Positions 13,004 through 25,150 of a stretch of 64,000 bases of DNA are shown here, piece after piece. The DNA comes from Enoplosus armatus (taxonomy: Eukaryota; Chordata; Actinopteri; Centrarchiformes; Enoplosidae), in assembly GCF_043641665.1 (NCBI RefSeq), contig NC_092189.1:13112833-13176832 (forward strand). The letters are read 5' to 3'. A model generated the notes under the pieces. It saw nothing but the letters and a program-made list of their open reading frames with translations. It had not been told where the DNA came from and did no database searches. The translations under genes and the position numbers were made by a program. Each line of letters starts with the position of its first letter. Position 1 is the first letter of the stretch.

Positions 13004-15424
13004 AATATACTCCTTTTACTCCTTATACTTGCACAAACACAGCCACAGGTACACAATGGGATTTAGCTGGCACACGAAAAGCACATCACCCAAGCTTTAT
13101 TTGTTTGCGTTTTATTCTCAGAGCCGCTATAGCAGAGAGGACATCACACAGCGGAGAGCTGTCGATAAAACCTGCTCACCATGCCCTGTAGTGTTTATTT
13201 TAGTATGAAAGGTAAGGTCACTCCATGTTACAGACAGCAAAATCCTATGGAACAAATACATCCCGAACACTGATGTCATTTGTAATCTTATAGGATATAT
13301 TCTGAATTCCTATTCCATGAAGATAATGTTTTCTAGACGTGTTGCACTCCACTTGTTTTGTTTTTCAAATTAAGAAAACCAGGCAGAACTATTAATTCAA
13401 AATCATGCATGCACTAAAAATGTCTAAATCTTGGAGCTTCTTCCTAATGAAAAAGCAGCTCATATGGGACCATTTTAATTCCTTTTTAATATCCCCTTTT
13501 CCTTTAGAAATTCAGATGCTTGCATGTTTTGTAAAGTCACCATTGTCATGGGAATAGAAATGGAGTACATGCACACGCAGAGCTAAATGTCAACCAGCCT
13601 CCCTTGGGTAAATGACTCATATGGTGTTTGGAGACTGAAGTAGAAAGGTGCGTAATGGACCCAAGTAGCCGGCCTATTAAAAAAAGTCATACCTACATTT
13701 TGTCTAAGTGCTCTTTCCATATTTCACACATTATAAAACTATATCTTGACCTTAGTGCCTCAGATGCAATTGAGATGACGTGTTTGTTCAGTAGAAAGAG
13801 AAATGCAACATGAGCACTCATGATGTAAGCCCTAAGACAATTCTAAATTTTGCAATTTTAGGTGAAAGTCCGTCTCTCTTCAGCAGGAAGGACAATGCTA
13901 CGAGCCTTGTGTGCAAACTTCCCTCATTGTCTCTTGTGTGATCTGCAAATGAGAGACAATTTGCATTACGTGGCATTGGTAAAGGGATTAGGAGACATGA
14001 TTTATGCTCGAAAGACATTTATCGTTCAAAGCAAATGAGTTTCTTTTCTCAGCGGAACAATGGAGGACTGCCTGACTCCTCCCTTAATCTTTGAGAACAA
14101 AAAGGGCTCACTAAACTGGAACTGAGGGTCCATGTAATTCAGACCCTGATTAAGCCACTTCTCCTAATTTTACATTAGCCTGGCTTTCTATTCCCCCAGT
14201 TATGAGCATTAATCACGGTTACACAAGCCAATCAGAGGTCAAAACAATTTGATGGGTTGCGTTTTTATTGGTTATTGTTGAGACAGGGAACCAAAGGTTT
14301 TGATCAAAGGTTTTCTTTGTTATTGAAATAGTTTGAAAATTCAGAAAAGTAAAGAGAAAAATGGTTCTGTTCTTTTGTTCTTTCTTTTTCTCTTTGTCCA
14401 GAGTGCCATGTGTAGACCATGAGCTGAAGGTGCCTTTCGTTTCTCTGAAATAGGCAGTTGCAAAAAAAAAACCCTCTACTGTTTACTACTGTCCCTTTTG
14501 AAAATGATTTGTTGGAATTGGTCCCTGACACAGCTCCAGGATATTTTGTCGTTAACATCCCAGATCCGAAAATGTTTTTGACCTCCTATCCCTTCTCCAG
14601 CACAGCACACCTGCACCACAGATCTGAGAACACACACTGCAACTCCTCTGTTTGAACCTCGGTCCAGGAATACCAGGCGTGTTGAATGGAGTGCTTCCTG
14701 TATACTGTACATTATGTGTTTTCCACAGTCATCAGAGGTTTGTCTATAATCACGATGAGCCCAAGGGGACGTCAGAGTCAAAGGAGTCAATATGATTGGC
14801 ATGACTTTCAACCTCAGTGGTGGGGCTTGGCAGTGAAGTGGGGGTAGGGGGTTGGGGGTCTTGGCTGTTAACACATGGCATGGTACTCAGCCAGGGAGAT
14901 TAATGGTTCTGACTGCTTCAGCCCAGTGACTGGGGATCAGAGGATGTAATTGGGTTGAGCCCAAATATGGGCATTCTAGACAGCTGCTCATAGCAGGAGC
15001 CAATCACACGCTCCCATCCCTGCCACGCTTCCAGTTGTTCGCCACCTCAGGTAAAGATACTTGAATCTCTTAAGCACTGAAGAAGCTGCTTTGAGATTTT
15101 ATTCTTGATTACTTGTCTTATGATTTAAGAGCTTCTTTCCAAAATCAAACATCCATTATTTCAGAGACTTAACAACTGCTCTGAAAAAGAATCACTTATT
15201 ATCGTCACTCTGAAGAACTACTTGCAAAAATAATAACATTTCAGAGAATGGCCATTGAATTACTTGAAATGCTGTTTGTAATATTGATTAACATTTTTTT
15301 TGGGAAAATGTGTAAAACCTCATTTCAAATACAAATACACATTTGACAGCAAATTGGCCATCTAATACCCATTACACAGGCTGTATAAAATAAGTATAGC
15401 ATATTTTTTCAAATGTATCAGAAA
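13004..15424. other. Non-coding intergenic sequence, nothing certain recognised
   Basis: No coding or RNA feature is supported. The part near 14090-14220 contains several TTAATC/TAATT-type homeodomain words and little low-complexity sequence. It could be conserved non-coding DNA, but I cannot show this without an alignment. Confidence 0.5.
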
Positions 15425-15510
15425 GCCAGGAGTCTTGGTGGTTGAGTGGTTTAGGATGCATATCATGAAAATGTTGCAATGTTTCTGGTTGAAAATGCAA
15501 AATGCGTTAA
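15425..15510 (+). mobile_element. tRNA-derived SINE remnant
   Basis: An A-box-like stretch (TGGTGGTTGAGTGGTTTAGG, from about 15436) is followed after ~40 bases by a decayed B box (GGTTGAAAATGC for consensus GGTTCGAATCC, about 15489-15500). The spacing and the wording 'GAGTGGTT.AGGATGCAT..CATG' match fish tRNA-derived SINE heads as I remember them. It cannot be a functional tRNA because the B box is mutated and no acceptor stem pairs. The tail boundary is not clear. Confidence 0.55.
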
Positions 15511-16887
15511 AAAAAGCTCATCTGTAAAGCTTGAGCAATTTTTGAGAAAAAAAAGTATATATTTCTCAGTCGATAGGTACAGTACATACAGGTATATGGT
15601 ATTCTTGTGTCTACACATTGGTGATTAGAGGGTTCTTTATGTTTACAAATTCTACCTAACTGTACCTAAATGAAGTAATAATCTTTACTTCAAAACTAGC
15701 CAACTTGAAACGAGCCGGTCCTGCTCTTTTGACATTGTCACGCTCTCCTAATTCCAGCAAAGTCCCCACTCTGATCCCAGCTGTAGCAGGGAAGAAATCA
15801 TGTAAATTTATTGGTGACATTGAGACGGTTCTTTGCTATTCAAATGAGGCCTGCCTCGTCAGACGCTAAACGGTACCGCGTATTGGCTGGTAGCGGTAAC
15901 CTCCCCGCAAACAGCTGTGACCCCATGCAGGAAGTCAGACATCCCACTTCCTGTGGCAAGCTGTGCCGCTGGCTCTCTTGGCCGAGGATGGCTTTCTAAT
16001 TGGTGTCCTCTCACCCCTTTACTCTGAGATGCTCCTGCCTGACAGGTCTTGGCAGCGGGAGGAGATGTCCTTGGGGAGAAAAAAAAGTCAGATCTGAGAA
16101 AATGCCAGAGTACAACATTTTAGAAAACGTCCCTCAAAGTCTTTTCAGAAAGTAAACTGAGGGGGAGTTTTATTAGATATAAAGAACAAGGAAGAAAAGA
16201 TTCCATGTGAACCTGTCATGAGCTACCTGATATTAATGCAAGCGAGATGCTTTGAGAGCAAACAGAACTTCTTCATTGTGTCAGCCAGGGGCCTACTGGT
16301 TTAATAGATGGCATTCAGTCAATGGAATTTTTTTATCTTTGTTCGAGAGGCTGAATAGGTGGGTATGTAATGTAAATTGTTCATTACAACTCATCCAAGG
16401 TTTTAACAAGGTATACTGAAAGAATTTATTAAGACGAAGGTTGAGAATTGTTTGAAAGTGTGCTTTTCAATAGTAGTAACAAATTAACAAGTTAAATTTA
16501 AAAATGTTCAAATTGTGTGAAATAGAAGTTAAGGTCTTTTATAAAACAGCGGTGAAACAAGGGGAATGAACACTTGTGGATGTTCTTTGACTAGTGATGA
16601 TCCTATGCTGTTTTCCATTATTTCAGTACTGATATTATTTAATAAGATTAAAGAAAACTACAGTATGGAACTAGGAAATTAAAATTTCTCTTCAGAGGCA
16701 TATTTACCGTTATGTGTGCGGTGCAATATAATGGCCTGCAGTGTGCTCGAAATATCCTTTGCTCTGAAATTGGCTGTTTTTAAAACGCATTTAGCAGCAT
16801 GCATCATCAAAGAAACAAATACTACCCACTTAAAATACACAAGGGTCACTTTCCTTCATGATTCACTCGCTGCACTTTTGACTTCAG
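15511..16887. other. Non-coding sequence, nothing recognised
   Basis: AT-rich DNA between the SINE remnant and the LINE fragment. No exon, RNA gene or repeat family could be assigned. Confidence 0.5.
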
Positions 16888-17600
16888 GTTCAGTTCTGGA
16901 TCATGCACCCTCCAGCGGTTCTTTGATGATTTCGTTATAGTGGGTGTCTGGTGGAGTAAGAGGAACCATCTGCAGCTAAATGTCAGTAAGATCAAGGGGC
17001 TGGTGGTGGATTTCCGACAGAGCGAGAAGCTACTGACACCTGTCATCATTCAGGGTGCAGAGGTGGAGATGGTGCGGACCTACAAGTACCTGCTCGTGTA
17101 CATCAACAAACGGGGTCGATCTGACAAAAGAGAGACACACTGTACGAGAGAGAGGGCAGCGTGGACTGCTCCTCTACAGTAGGCTTAGGTCTATGCAACA
17201 CACTGCTCTTCATGTTTAATCCAGCAGCTGAGCCCTGGGCATTGTTTGTGTCTATACTTTTAGGAGTTAAGGTCAAAAGTTTAAGTACAGGCTGTATTAA
17301 ATATTGGTGGAAAAGTCTGTCCACCCAACATCTTACTAACATCTAACCCTTACTTACTTCTAGTGCAACTACTGCTGCTATTTTGCTCTGATTGCATTGT
17401 GATACACTGATTCATGCAATTCATACACACCACACTTCAACCTGCTTCAAACTGTCTGTATCGTGTGTGTATGTTTACATGACTTAATTTAGCTTTATTC
17501 GTATTTATATTAACATTCTTTTCTGATGTATCCTGTTGCTATTTCCTTCCGTAAGTGCGTCCCTACGGGCATTATTAAATTTCCAGTTTATCTTATCTTC
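16888..17600 (+). mobile_element. Degenerate LINE (CR1/L2/Rex-type) reverse transcriptase 3' fragment with 3' end
   Basis: The frame entered at about 16913 reads FFDDFVIVGV, equivalent to the RT catalytic Y/FxDD box (Asp-Asp codons 16925-16930). It then jumps directly to NHLQLNVSKIKGLVVDFRQS and VIIQGAEVEMVRTYKYL, the typical wording of the RT region after the active site in fish non-LTR retrotransposons. About 20-25 residues usually found between these blocks seem to be missing. After about 17115 the frame decays. The 3' part ends in CCTACGGGCATTATTAAATT followed by a TTTATCTTATCTT tail (about 17560-17600), as in CR1/L2-like 3' ends. It is 5'-truncated, internally deleted and non-functional. 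Family level is confident; the exact clade is not. Confidence 0.85.
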
Positions 17601-20600
17601 CTATTGACAGAACACAATATTTTCAACTCAAATGTCTGCAACCTATATATAATCCAATTGTATGGCTAGAGATACTGCAGTAAGAGTTAATAGAATAGGG
17701 GAATTCAGTGTGTGGAACATACATCCTGGATAGCCATGGTTTTGATATCGAGTGCACTTGCTGGGCTTTCAGACTTTATCTGATGATGCACAGAGGAAAG
17801 GAGCACTATCTATATTGTTAAAGCCAAAGCCTGTGGGCATCAAACATCGAAATGTCAGGGTTGGGCTAAATTCAAAGATAAATTATTCATATGGCCCCAG
17901 TAAAGGCTGTGCATGAGGTCACCAGCAGGCCTCACCAGCAAAGGAGGACTTGACAGGGAGCAGCACACGAGAAGTCTTCCAACCCCTGTTAGGAAGAGAG
18001 GGGGGGTCGGGTGGGGAGGGGGGTCATCACTGAAGCAGCTGTTCAAGCAAGCAGGGGAAGTGACCTGCTCAGTAAACCATAAACAAGTGTGGAGAATATG
18101 CAAAAAAGACTTCTGCACTGTACACTGAGTTGGATTTGGCAAGATAGCGTGCTCACCTTGGGGAGGTGATGAATTGAGATGAGAGAGGCACGCCAAGTCA
18201 AACACGCTGATGTCACTGCAGATTTAAGAAAGCGTTTGATCCTGCATGTACCTAACATCATGACAGCAATCTTTGCCACCATCTATTAGACGACAACAAA
18301 ACAATCTTGGGTCAAATGAGACACAGTGCTGTTGATTGGGTTGCACTGTGGGTGCGAACGTGTGAAAGAAAACATCAATTTTTGTTCTTTTTCTCTCGAC
18401 TTGATTTAGATAGCAAGAAAGCTTAGAGGATTAGAGACACATCAGGACAAAAGACTAAGACAGGTAACAAACATTTGATCTTACAGTACGTCTACAGGGG
18501 AGTAACTCCAGATAGATATGATAGCTTATGAAAGATAATTTAAACGTAGAGGCTCATCCTAAGGGGGAAGAGACTGAGTTTCAGCTGTTATCCTTATTTG
18601 CTGGGACAGTTCAGTCTATATTAGAGAACATTTAGAGTCCTCACGTAGACAGACAGAGGACAGAAGTGTGTAGCTGCTGCTCCTAATCTGTGATGTTGTA
18701 GATCATGATTTGAAGCTTTGAAACTGATAGTAATGAGCTTACTTAGATTAAAAACTTGATAAAAATCAATCTCTCATTCATTGCTAGAGGCAGAGGTCAA
18801 GGCACTCATTTCTTTGATTTAACACATTAGTTAAGATCCCTTTTCTTTTCCAAGTTTCCCATGTTAAACTGCTTCTTTAAACGGCACAATTAAAGCCTAA
18901 TTTCCTTTATCGAAGCAAATTCTTTTTCTCCATGTATGTGTGCGCATACGTTTGTCATATACTCATACGCTTTGTGCACACATCGAGCACATACTGAAAA
19001 CTGTGTTTGCTCTGAAAGAGAAAAGTTTTATTGAGCCAATTAATCCCTTAAGACAAAAGCAACCTCTTCCCGTCTTGCAAGACCTTTTTCTTTCAAAAAC
19101 ACAGATTGCTATATTTCTATTGTGCATCTCTGTGGCAGTGACAAGGAAACCAATGCTGACCTTCATTTAGACTATGGAATGACAATACCGGAGGGGAATA
19201 AGAAAGTGAGGGGGAAAAAGAAAAACGGAAAATCAATAGCTCATTTTCTGCTTTTTTGTATAGGGATTCTGATGTTTGCTGAGATAAAGGTCGACAAGCC
19301 TGAGAGATCTCTTGCACCGTTTCAACTTGAACAACCCTGAAATTGCTATTGTGTCCACGGCAATTTAAAACTGAGGAATCAAATTTTGCCCTAGACCCTT
19401 TACTGTGTCTTATGGAAATAACCCTCAACTGTGTGTATTTATGAGCTTTGTCTTAATTTACCAGCAAAAATGAAATATACAAATCCTCAGCTTTATTGTT
19501 ATTCATTAAGAAAACTGAGCATTAATCTAGAGGCCAAATCTAACATCTGCAGTATTTACTGTATTTGACATAAATGGAAAATATGTGTTTACATAATGCA
19601 GTTGTATAATGTCAACACATATGGATCAAAGTGGGAAAAAGTGATGGATTCTGAGAAAAGCATCCACACAGCTGGTAAGGTGTGTCTAAGCTGTATATTA
19701 AACATTAGATACATGATACAAGATACTCGAAGCAAAACATCTGAAAACACTGTAACAGCTCGGACGGGACCAACCAGATGTCTAATTCTGATATTATGAA
19801 TTACAATTGATGAGGGGATATCTGTGAAGCAAAGGTATCGACTAAAGTGGAACAATTTGCTTCTTGACTGATGTGGAAGTTAGCGATTATAAACACATAT
19901 AAACCTGGCCTGTGATCAGGAGGAACAGATTAAAGCTGCATAAGAACGAATGTGTCACATCTCTGATTCAACAACATGAATTGTAAACAAAGAATGCCAC
20001 ATATCAAAACCATATACATTCATCATCTCATTAAAAAAAAACTTGAACTGACCAGACTGAACACAATATTCCAAAATTGCAAATATGGAGAAGAAATCAA
20101 TTTTTCACATTTTTCCAATTCCACAAATTACCACAAAGCATCCTCCCTTATCTTGTTCATCAGAGAAAATGTCTGTAAAGCTTCAGCAATGTGGATCATC
20201 CACCTAATGTGAAAATGGATTCCTGCTACCCATTTCAGCAGAACTGTCCGTCCCCTACCAGATGCTCCCTGTTGTGTGTTCTCACAATAATTTGTAGGTT
20301 CTGAGGATGGTGTGATTATGTCCACAGGAGATTTCCACATCCATCTTCACTTCCATCATTTCCCCCATTCAAAGGGGACAAGTGTCAAGTTCACAGCCTC
20401 TGGTAATTATGATGTCTTTTCTCAGCAGGAGGGACGTGACGAGGTGGGTCGGAGACCTCCAACTCAACCTGTGTCAGGGCTACTTTACAAAGAAGAAAGG
20501 TAGACTGTATCTTTCAAAGGATGACACAGGAGCCAATAAACATTCAACAGACAGTTGAAGAAAAATCTTCATTCGTCATCTTCATTTATAGCTGTCCAAA

Positions 20601-20842
20601 CTGTCCACTCCTCTGTAGATGGAGAGTGTTTATGCTGGAGAGCTAGGTCAACCGTACATTACACCATCAACCGACACAACCAAGAGAGTGTGTATTGAAT
20701 TGATCTGAATCCTTCTATATTTCAAAAAAACAAACATTGTGATGTTGTTGAATGAACAACACATATCAAATGAAGGAATGAATATTACGCTGGTGCTAGT
20801 TATTGCATTGAATAGCATTAAATTATAGGGGTGTTTATGATA
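17601..20842. other. Non-coding sequence, nothing recognised
   Basis: Open frames of up to about 116 codons overlap one another on opposite strands, as expected of chance frames. A G-rich patch occurs at 17998-18026. No domain, RNA gene or known repeat was recognised. Confidence 0.55.
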
Positions 20843-20862
20843 GTATATATATATATATATTA
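20843..20862. repeat. (TA)n microsatellite
   Basis: About nine uninterrupted TA units, with AT-rich flanks. Confidence 0.9.
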
Positions 20863-21124
20863 TGTAATTGTGTAATTTAAAAAAATATTTTCACTCCTAT
20901 TTTTTCATTCAAAACCAAAACAAACAATGCGCTAATGTGACTCCCTACCCTCACCTCCAAACCCACTAATTACTATTTAAGATGTAAACCTTTAAAAAAC
21001 ATATCACAAATATTTAGTTCCATTTTTATTTTAAAAGGCTCAGTCATTTCCTAAAACAGCTGGGCACTGTAGTTTTTAGCAAATGTTAATCAAACAGGAG
21101 TAAATAGTTTATTTGTCGGGGCCT

Positions 21125-21360
21125 ATTTTCAGCTTTGGATTAATAAATTAATTTTATCTATATATAGCCCAATATCACAAATTTGCCTCAAGAGGCTTTA
21201 CAATCTGTGCAGAATACGACACCCTCTATTCTTAGACCCTCAATTCGGATGAGGAAAAACTCCCCCAAAATTTTTTTACGGGGAAACAAATGGAAGAAAT
21301 CTCTGGAAAAGCAGCAGGAGGGATCCCCTTCCAGTACAGACATAAATGCAATAGATGTGT
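21125..21360 (+). mobile_element. Teleost dispersed repeat (non-autonomous, family unnamed here)
   Basis: The stretch holds TATATATAGCCCAATATCAC, CCTCAAGAGGCTTTACAATC, GGATGAGGAAAAACTCCC and GCAATAGATGTGTGTACAC in this order. I recognise this series of phrases from a repeat scattered through many teleost genomes. No coding capacity is visible. I do not know its class with certainty, and the ends are approximate. Confidence 0.65.
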
Positions 21361-21680
21361 GTACACACACACAAGAGGCAAAGCTCAAACACATCATTCA
21401 CACAGATAGGAGAAGGGAAAGAAAAACACACAGAGGGAGAGAGATACAAGGACAACATGCACACAAGGGAGGGAGGGAGACAAGAGGTGAGGCTGAATCT
21501 CCTGGAGGATGAAGATCCAGATCCAAAACATCTGGAATGAGGCACCGACAGCCAGGGGACAGAGAGGGAGAGGTCCCAGGGCGGCTAATGGTCCTAATGG
21601 TCCATCACAGAGAAGCCTGAGTGAAAAGAGAGGACAAGGAGGAGAAACTAGAGAGAGAGAGAGACACACACATTTGTTGC
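21361..21680. repeat. Purine-rich low-complexity region (GA/CA-rich)
   Basis: Runs such as GAGGGAGAGAGATACAAGG, GGGAGGGAGGGAGA and CTAGAGAGAGAGAGAGACAC. It follows directly on the dispersed repeat and may be its degenerate internal or tail part. Long apparent frames on both strands here come from the biased composition. Confidence 0.7.
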
Positions 21681-23737
21681 TCCATTGAGTATTTCTGGCA
21701 GCAGGACGGTGGACTACTGGTAAACTACAGTGCCCATGTTCATTATAATGAAGAAGCACAATGCAACAGTGTAGCCCCTTCATATTTTTTAAATAGTTTA
21801 AGGACATCCGGCTTTGGATCCACAGATAGTACTTGTAAGAAGCATCAATGAATTGTTGGTTTCGGAAAAATATAGAATATTGCTTGCCTTGTCCTTTAAG
21901 CCCATAAAATATTCTGTTATGCAATTTTCAATGACATGTTTTCTCATTTTTGAGGCCTTAGGTGGCCAGCATATGGTGAATCGTCTTGCTCTCCAACAGT
22001 GATGCATCAGTCACTTGTCTGTAGACCTGATGAAGATCCATTGATTGCAACTTTGTCTGTCAATAACAGTTCTGGCTGCAAGCCATGGGCAGTGCTCTTT
22101 AAATCTATTACAGAATGAATTCAACTCCAAATAGTAAAGCTTAACATTAATAAAATGATACACATATATAAAAATCTATGTTATTCTCAATTATCTCAGA
22201 AATGACGCCAAATACTGCAGGTTAATGGAAAGTAATGTGGCAGGCTGAAATCTAAAGTACCTGTAGCTGTAAAACCACCTGTTGTATGTGATTATTTGTG
22301 ACATTGATGGCATAAGGACTGGAACCAGATAACAGATGCTTCCATCTAACCAGTCTGTTGGGCTACTAATGAATCACAAAGCCCTTGAATGCTAAGTGGC
22401 ATTTGAGAAGTCCCAGGGTATGCTTGTTTTTTTCAGAATGGTTTTCCCAATGCACCTGCACTATGACAGCTAGATGCCTCTCTTCCAGTGCATCATGTGG
22501 GCACCTTGTTGAGTGTGTGGTGAGGGATTTTATGCCCTAACGGGGAGATGAAATTGTTAGAAATAAGTATAATGTACTGTATGCATGGTCATATCTGACC
22601 AAAATGTAAGTGTATTTCTGAAGAGGAAACCTCCTGCCAGGTTGATTTCTGTCGATCATGACGTCTGCCTATCAATGGAAGTGACTGGTGGGGATGCCAG
22701 AGATCTTTTATCTGAATAAGCAGCATCCTTTTGCCCCCTACAATTGACTTGCACACATCAGCTGTTGTCTGCTGTGATCAATTACCGCAGATGAAAGTGA
22801 CAAGGCTACTGCACCTTTACAGTGCAGCGTTTCCTGCGTGAGCCTGAGCCCAAGGAGTGATGAGATGTCTCTGTCAGCAAATCTATCTCTTGAAATTCAG
22901 GCCTCTCAGCTGTGACACATGCTCAAACAGCAACAGAGATGTGACTACGGTATGGAAGAGAGGTGTCAGTTATTGAATGACCCCCCTCATATATTGGTGG
23001 AAAAGAATGAGGTGTCAGAACAAAAGTGGTAATAGACTGGAATACATTAAATGATGCGGAGTGTCCACCGGACTGGAACCAATTCTGCCCGTTTCTTTAA
23101 AGCTCAGTTGCCTGAGAATCAGCAGTGGAGAGCGTGTACCCGTGTGTGGTTTAGAGGATTATGAGAGGGGGGTGTGGGGTGTGGGGGGAGATGAAATATG
23201 AAATGTAAACAAAGCTGTGAATGCTGAAAACCATCTTTGATTTCACCTGTATTTGGGTGTCAAATGGGAAAAAAGTTTTGAATGAAGTGTTTTTTTAGTC
23301 AATTAAGATTAGTTATCGTACAGTACATATGTAAGAAAATAATTGTAATGATGACATAATAAATACCTTTAAAGCAAATAATTGTACAAATAATCAAATC
23401 AAACACTTTCAAAATATTTACATGGTTATTTACCTTTTTAGCTTGTTTATTTTATTAGATATTTGCTTTGAGAACAAATGTATTAGTCGTTTGCAACAAT
23501 TGATAAGCTTGACACTTCAAAGTGCACATGGCAAATGGGGGGAAAAAAGGCTGTCTTCCATTTCCTAAGCCTTTTAAAAGAAAAAAAGGTGTTACCGGTT
23601 TATTATCTTACACATTTGCATGTTGACGCTACACTTAAGCTTCACCGCATCATCATTATGGAAACATAATGCCTCTTGTGACTCTTATTTGTCTGACATT
23701 TCAAAAGATTTCAAAGTACATCTACGCCCCTCCCCAT
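21681..23737. other. Non-coding sequence, nothing certain recognised
   Basis: The first ~200 bases (e.g. GGTAAACTACAGTGCCCATG, AAGGACATCCGGCTTTGG) have the feel of another decayed fish repeat, but I cannot name one. The remainder shows no gene. G-rich GGGGTGTGGGGTGTGGGG lies near 23167-23185. Confidence 0.45.
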
Positions 23738-23764
23738 CACACACACACACACACACACACACAC
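23738..23764. repeat. (CA)n microsatellite
   Basis: About 13 perfect CA units. Confidence 0.95.
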
Positions 23765-25134
23765 GCTCCTCTCTAGTGTAGTAAATCTCATAGCATCGGC
23801 TGTGAAAGCTGCTGGGATCTGCTATTTTGTTCTCTTTGGGATTGCTGCCTCTTCCCACTTGATCCAAACAGTCAGCTTAGGGAGCTTGTGGCACACAGGC
23901 GTACAAGTTGCCAAGGAGCTGTCACAGAGATGTCCGCACAAAGGATTTCTGCTACAGACTAGTGGAGTTTGATATACAGAACAGCACTTTCCCTCGGTAT
24001 TTGAATGTACATAGCGGTAGGGGGTGATCCAATTGCAGCCCCAGGAAAAGCTGCGTTTCCTACCACAAACCCAGTTTAGTAACAAAATGACAGCTTGAGA
24101 AATAAATGGGTGTCGATGAGGTACAAGATGTGGCTTGACAACACTGACAACAGGATTTATTTAGCAGAAAACAGTTGATATCTGATGCCAAGCAAATAAA
24201 AATCAGGCAGAACTAGGAGAAGGCGGTTGGGGATGATAACATGGTTATCATGTATTTTTCAACCCAGCACTCGAGACGGGGTGATAGAAAGTATATAAAA
24301 AGCAAGAAGACGACAACACAGTAAGACAGGATTTAAAAATACACAGAGATGCAGAATGTTGTTGTGAGACTGCAACCAACTCTGTACCACAATTCAAAAG
24401 TGAGCCTTCTGTCCCTCTGATTATTAATGTTAATACAGCCTTAATGATTGTTGTTGATGTCGTTCCTGTCAGTATGCACCTGATGATTGCTGGCACACTA
24501 GTGGACAGGTTTGGTTCAAGTCCTCCAGAGTGAATCTTCAGCCGCTGTCCATCTAATGGCATCAGAGGCTGGAGCGAGCCCCCGACCACAGACAGCACTC
24601 AATCAGTCTGAGCCTTCAAACTGACCTTGCTCTGCAATCATCTAGCTTCAGGGGATTAGGCAATCACTCAAACCACCTGGAAAGGACTGTTTGTTCACAT
24701 CCCACAGCCTTCATCATATCTCAGATATACGTACGTCAAAGCTTGTTTTTTTCTTATAAGCCCCGGGATTCATCAATATCTCTGTGATGAGGGAGCAACC
24801 CCAGTGTTTCATGCAAACAAATTTACAGTGCCAATTGTTCATTAACCCTTTCTTTTTTTTTAGATAGAGGCATGCCTATGCACTCCTAATTAAACATTGT
24901 TGCTTGATTATATCTATTATACAATCAAGATAATGAGGAACTTCACAAGAGACATTCAGCCTGCTTTTAGCAATAACACATACAGAATATCAAGTTTGCT
25001 CGTTACTGTGCATCTCTACATACTGTTTTTTCCTCATTTTTCACAATTGTTTGTCTTTGTAATTGCTGCAGACTTCAAAAGCAGTCCTGCTTTTTGACAC
25101 TTATTCCCATCAGAGGGAGGGTGTCATGGTATTG
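23765..25134. other. Non-coding sequence, nothing recognised
   Basis: Minus-strand frames at 23822-24085 and 24248-24598 have no recognisable domain or flanking splice signals that I can defend. No RNA genes. Confidence 0.5.
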
Positions 25135-25150
25135 CCCCCCCCCCCCCCCC
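25135..25150. repeat. Poly(C) homopolymer, 16 bases
   Basis: Sixteen consecutive C, unusual in this AT-rich setting. Homopolymer C runs of this length are also prone to sequencing or assembly length error. Confidence 0.9.

Noticed and set aside
12868..13208. Frames with Cys-Val or His-Thr runs on both strands.
   Set aside because: They translate the (CA)n microsatellite.
17777..17850. Second hammerhead-like pair of boxes (CTGATGATGC ... GCATCAAACATCGAAA).
   Set aside because: The boxes are about 60 bases apart and the GATGC/GCATC pairing does not abut the GAAA box, so it does not fit the hammerhead fold. Probably coincidence.
21394..21924. 176-codon minus-strand frame.
   Set aside because: It lies across purine-rich low complexity and a dispersed repeat. 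The Leu/Ser/Pro-rich product reflects composition.
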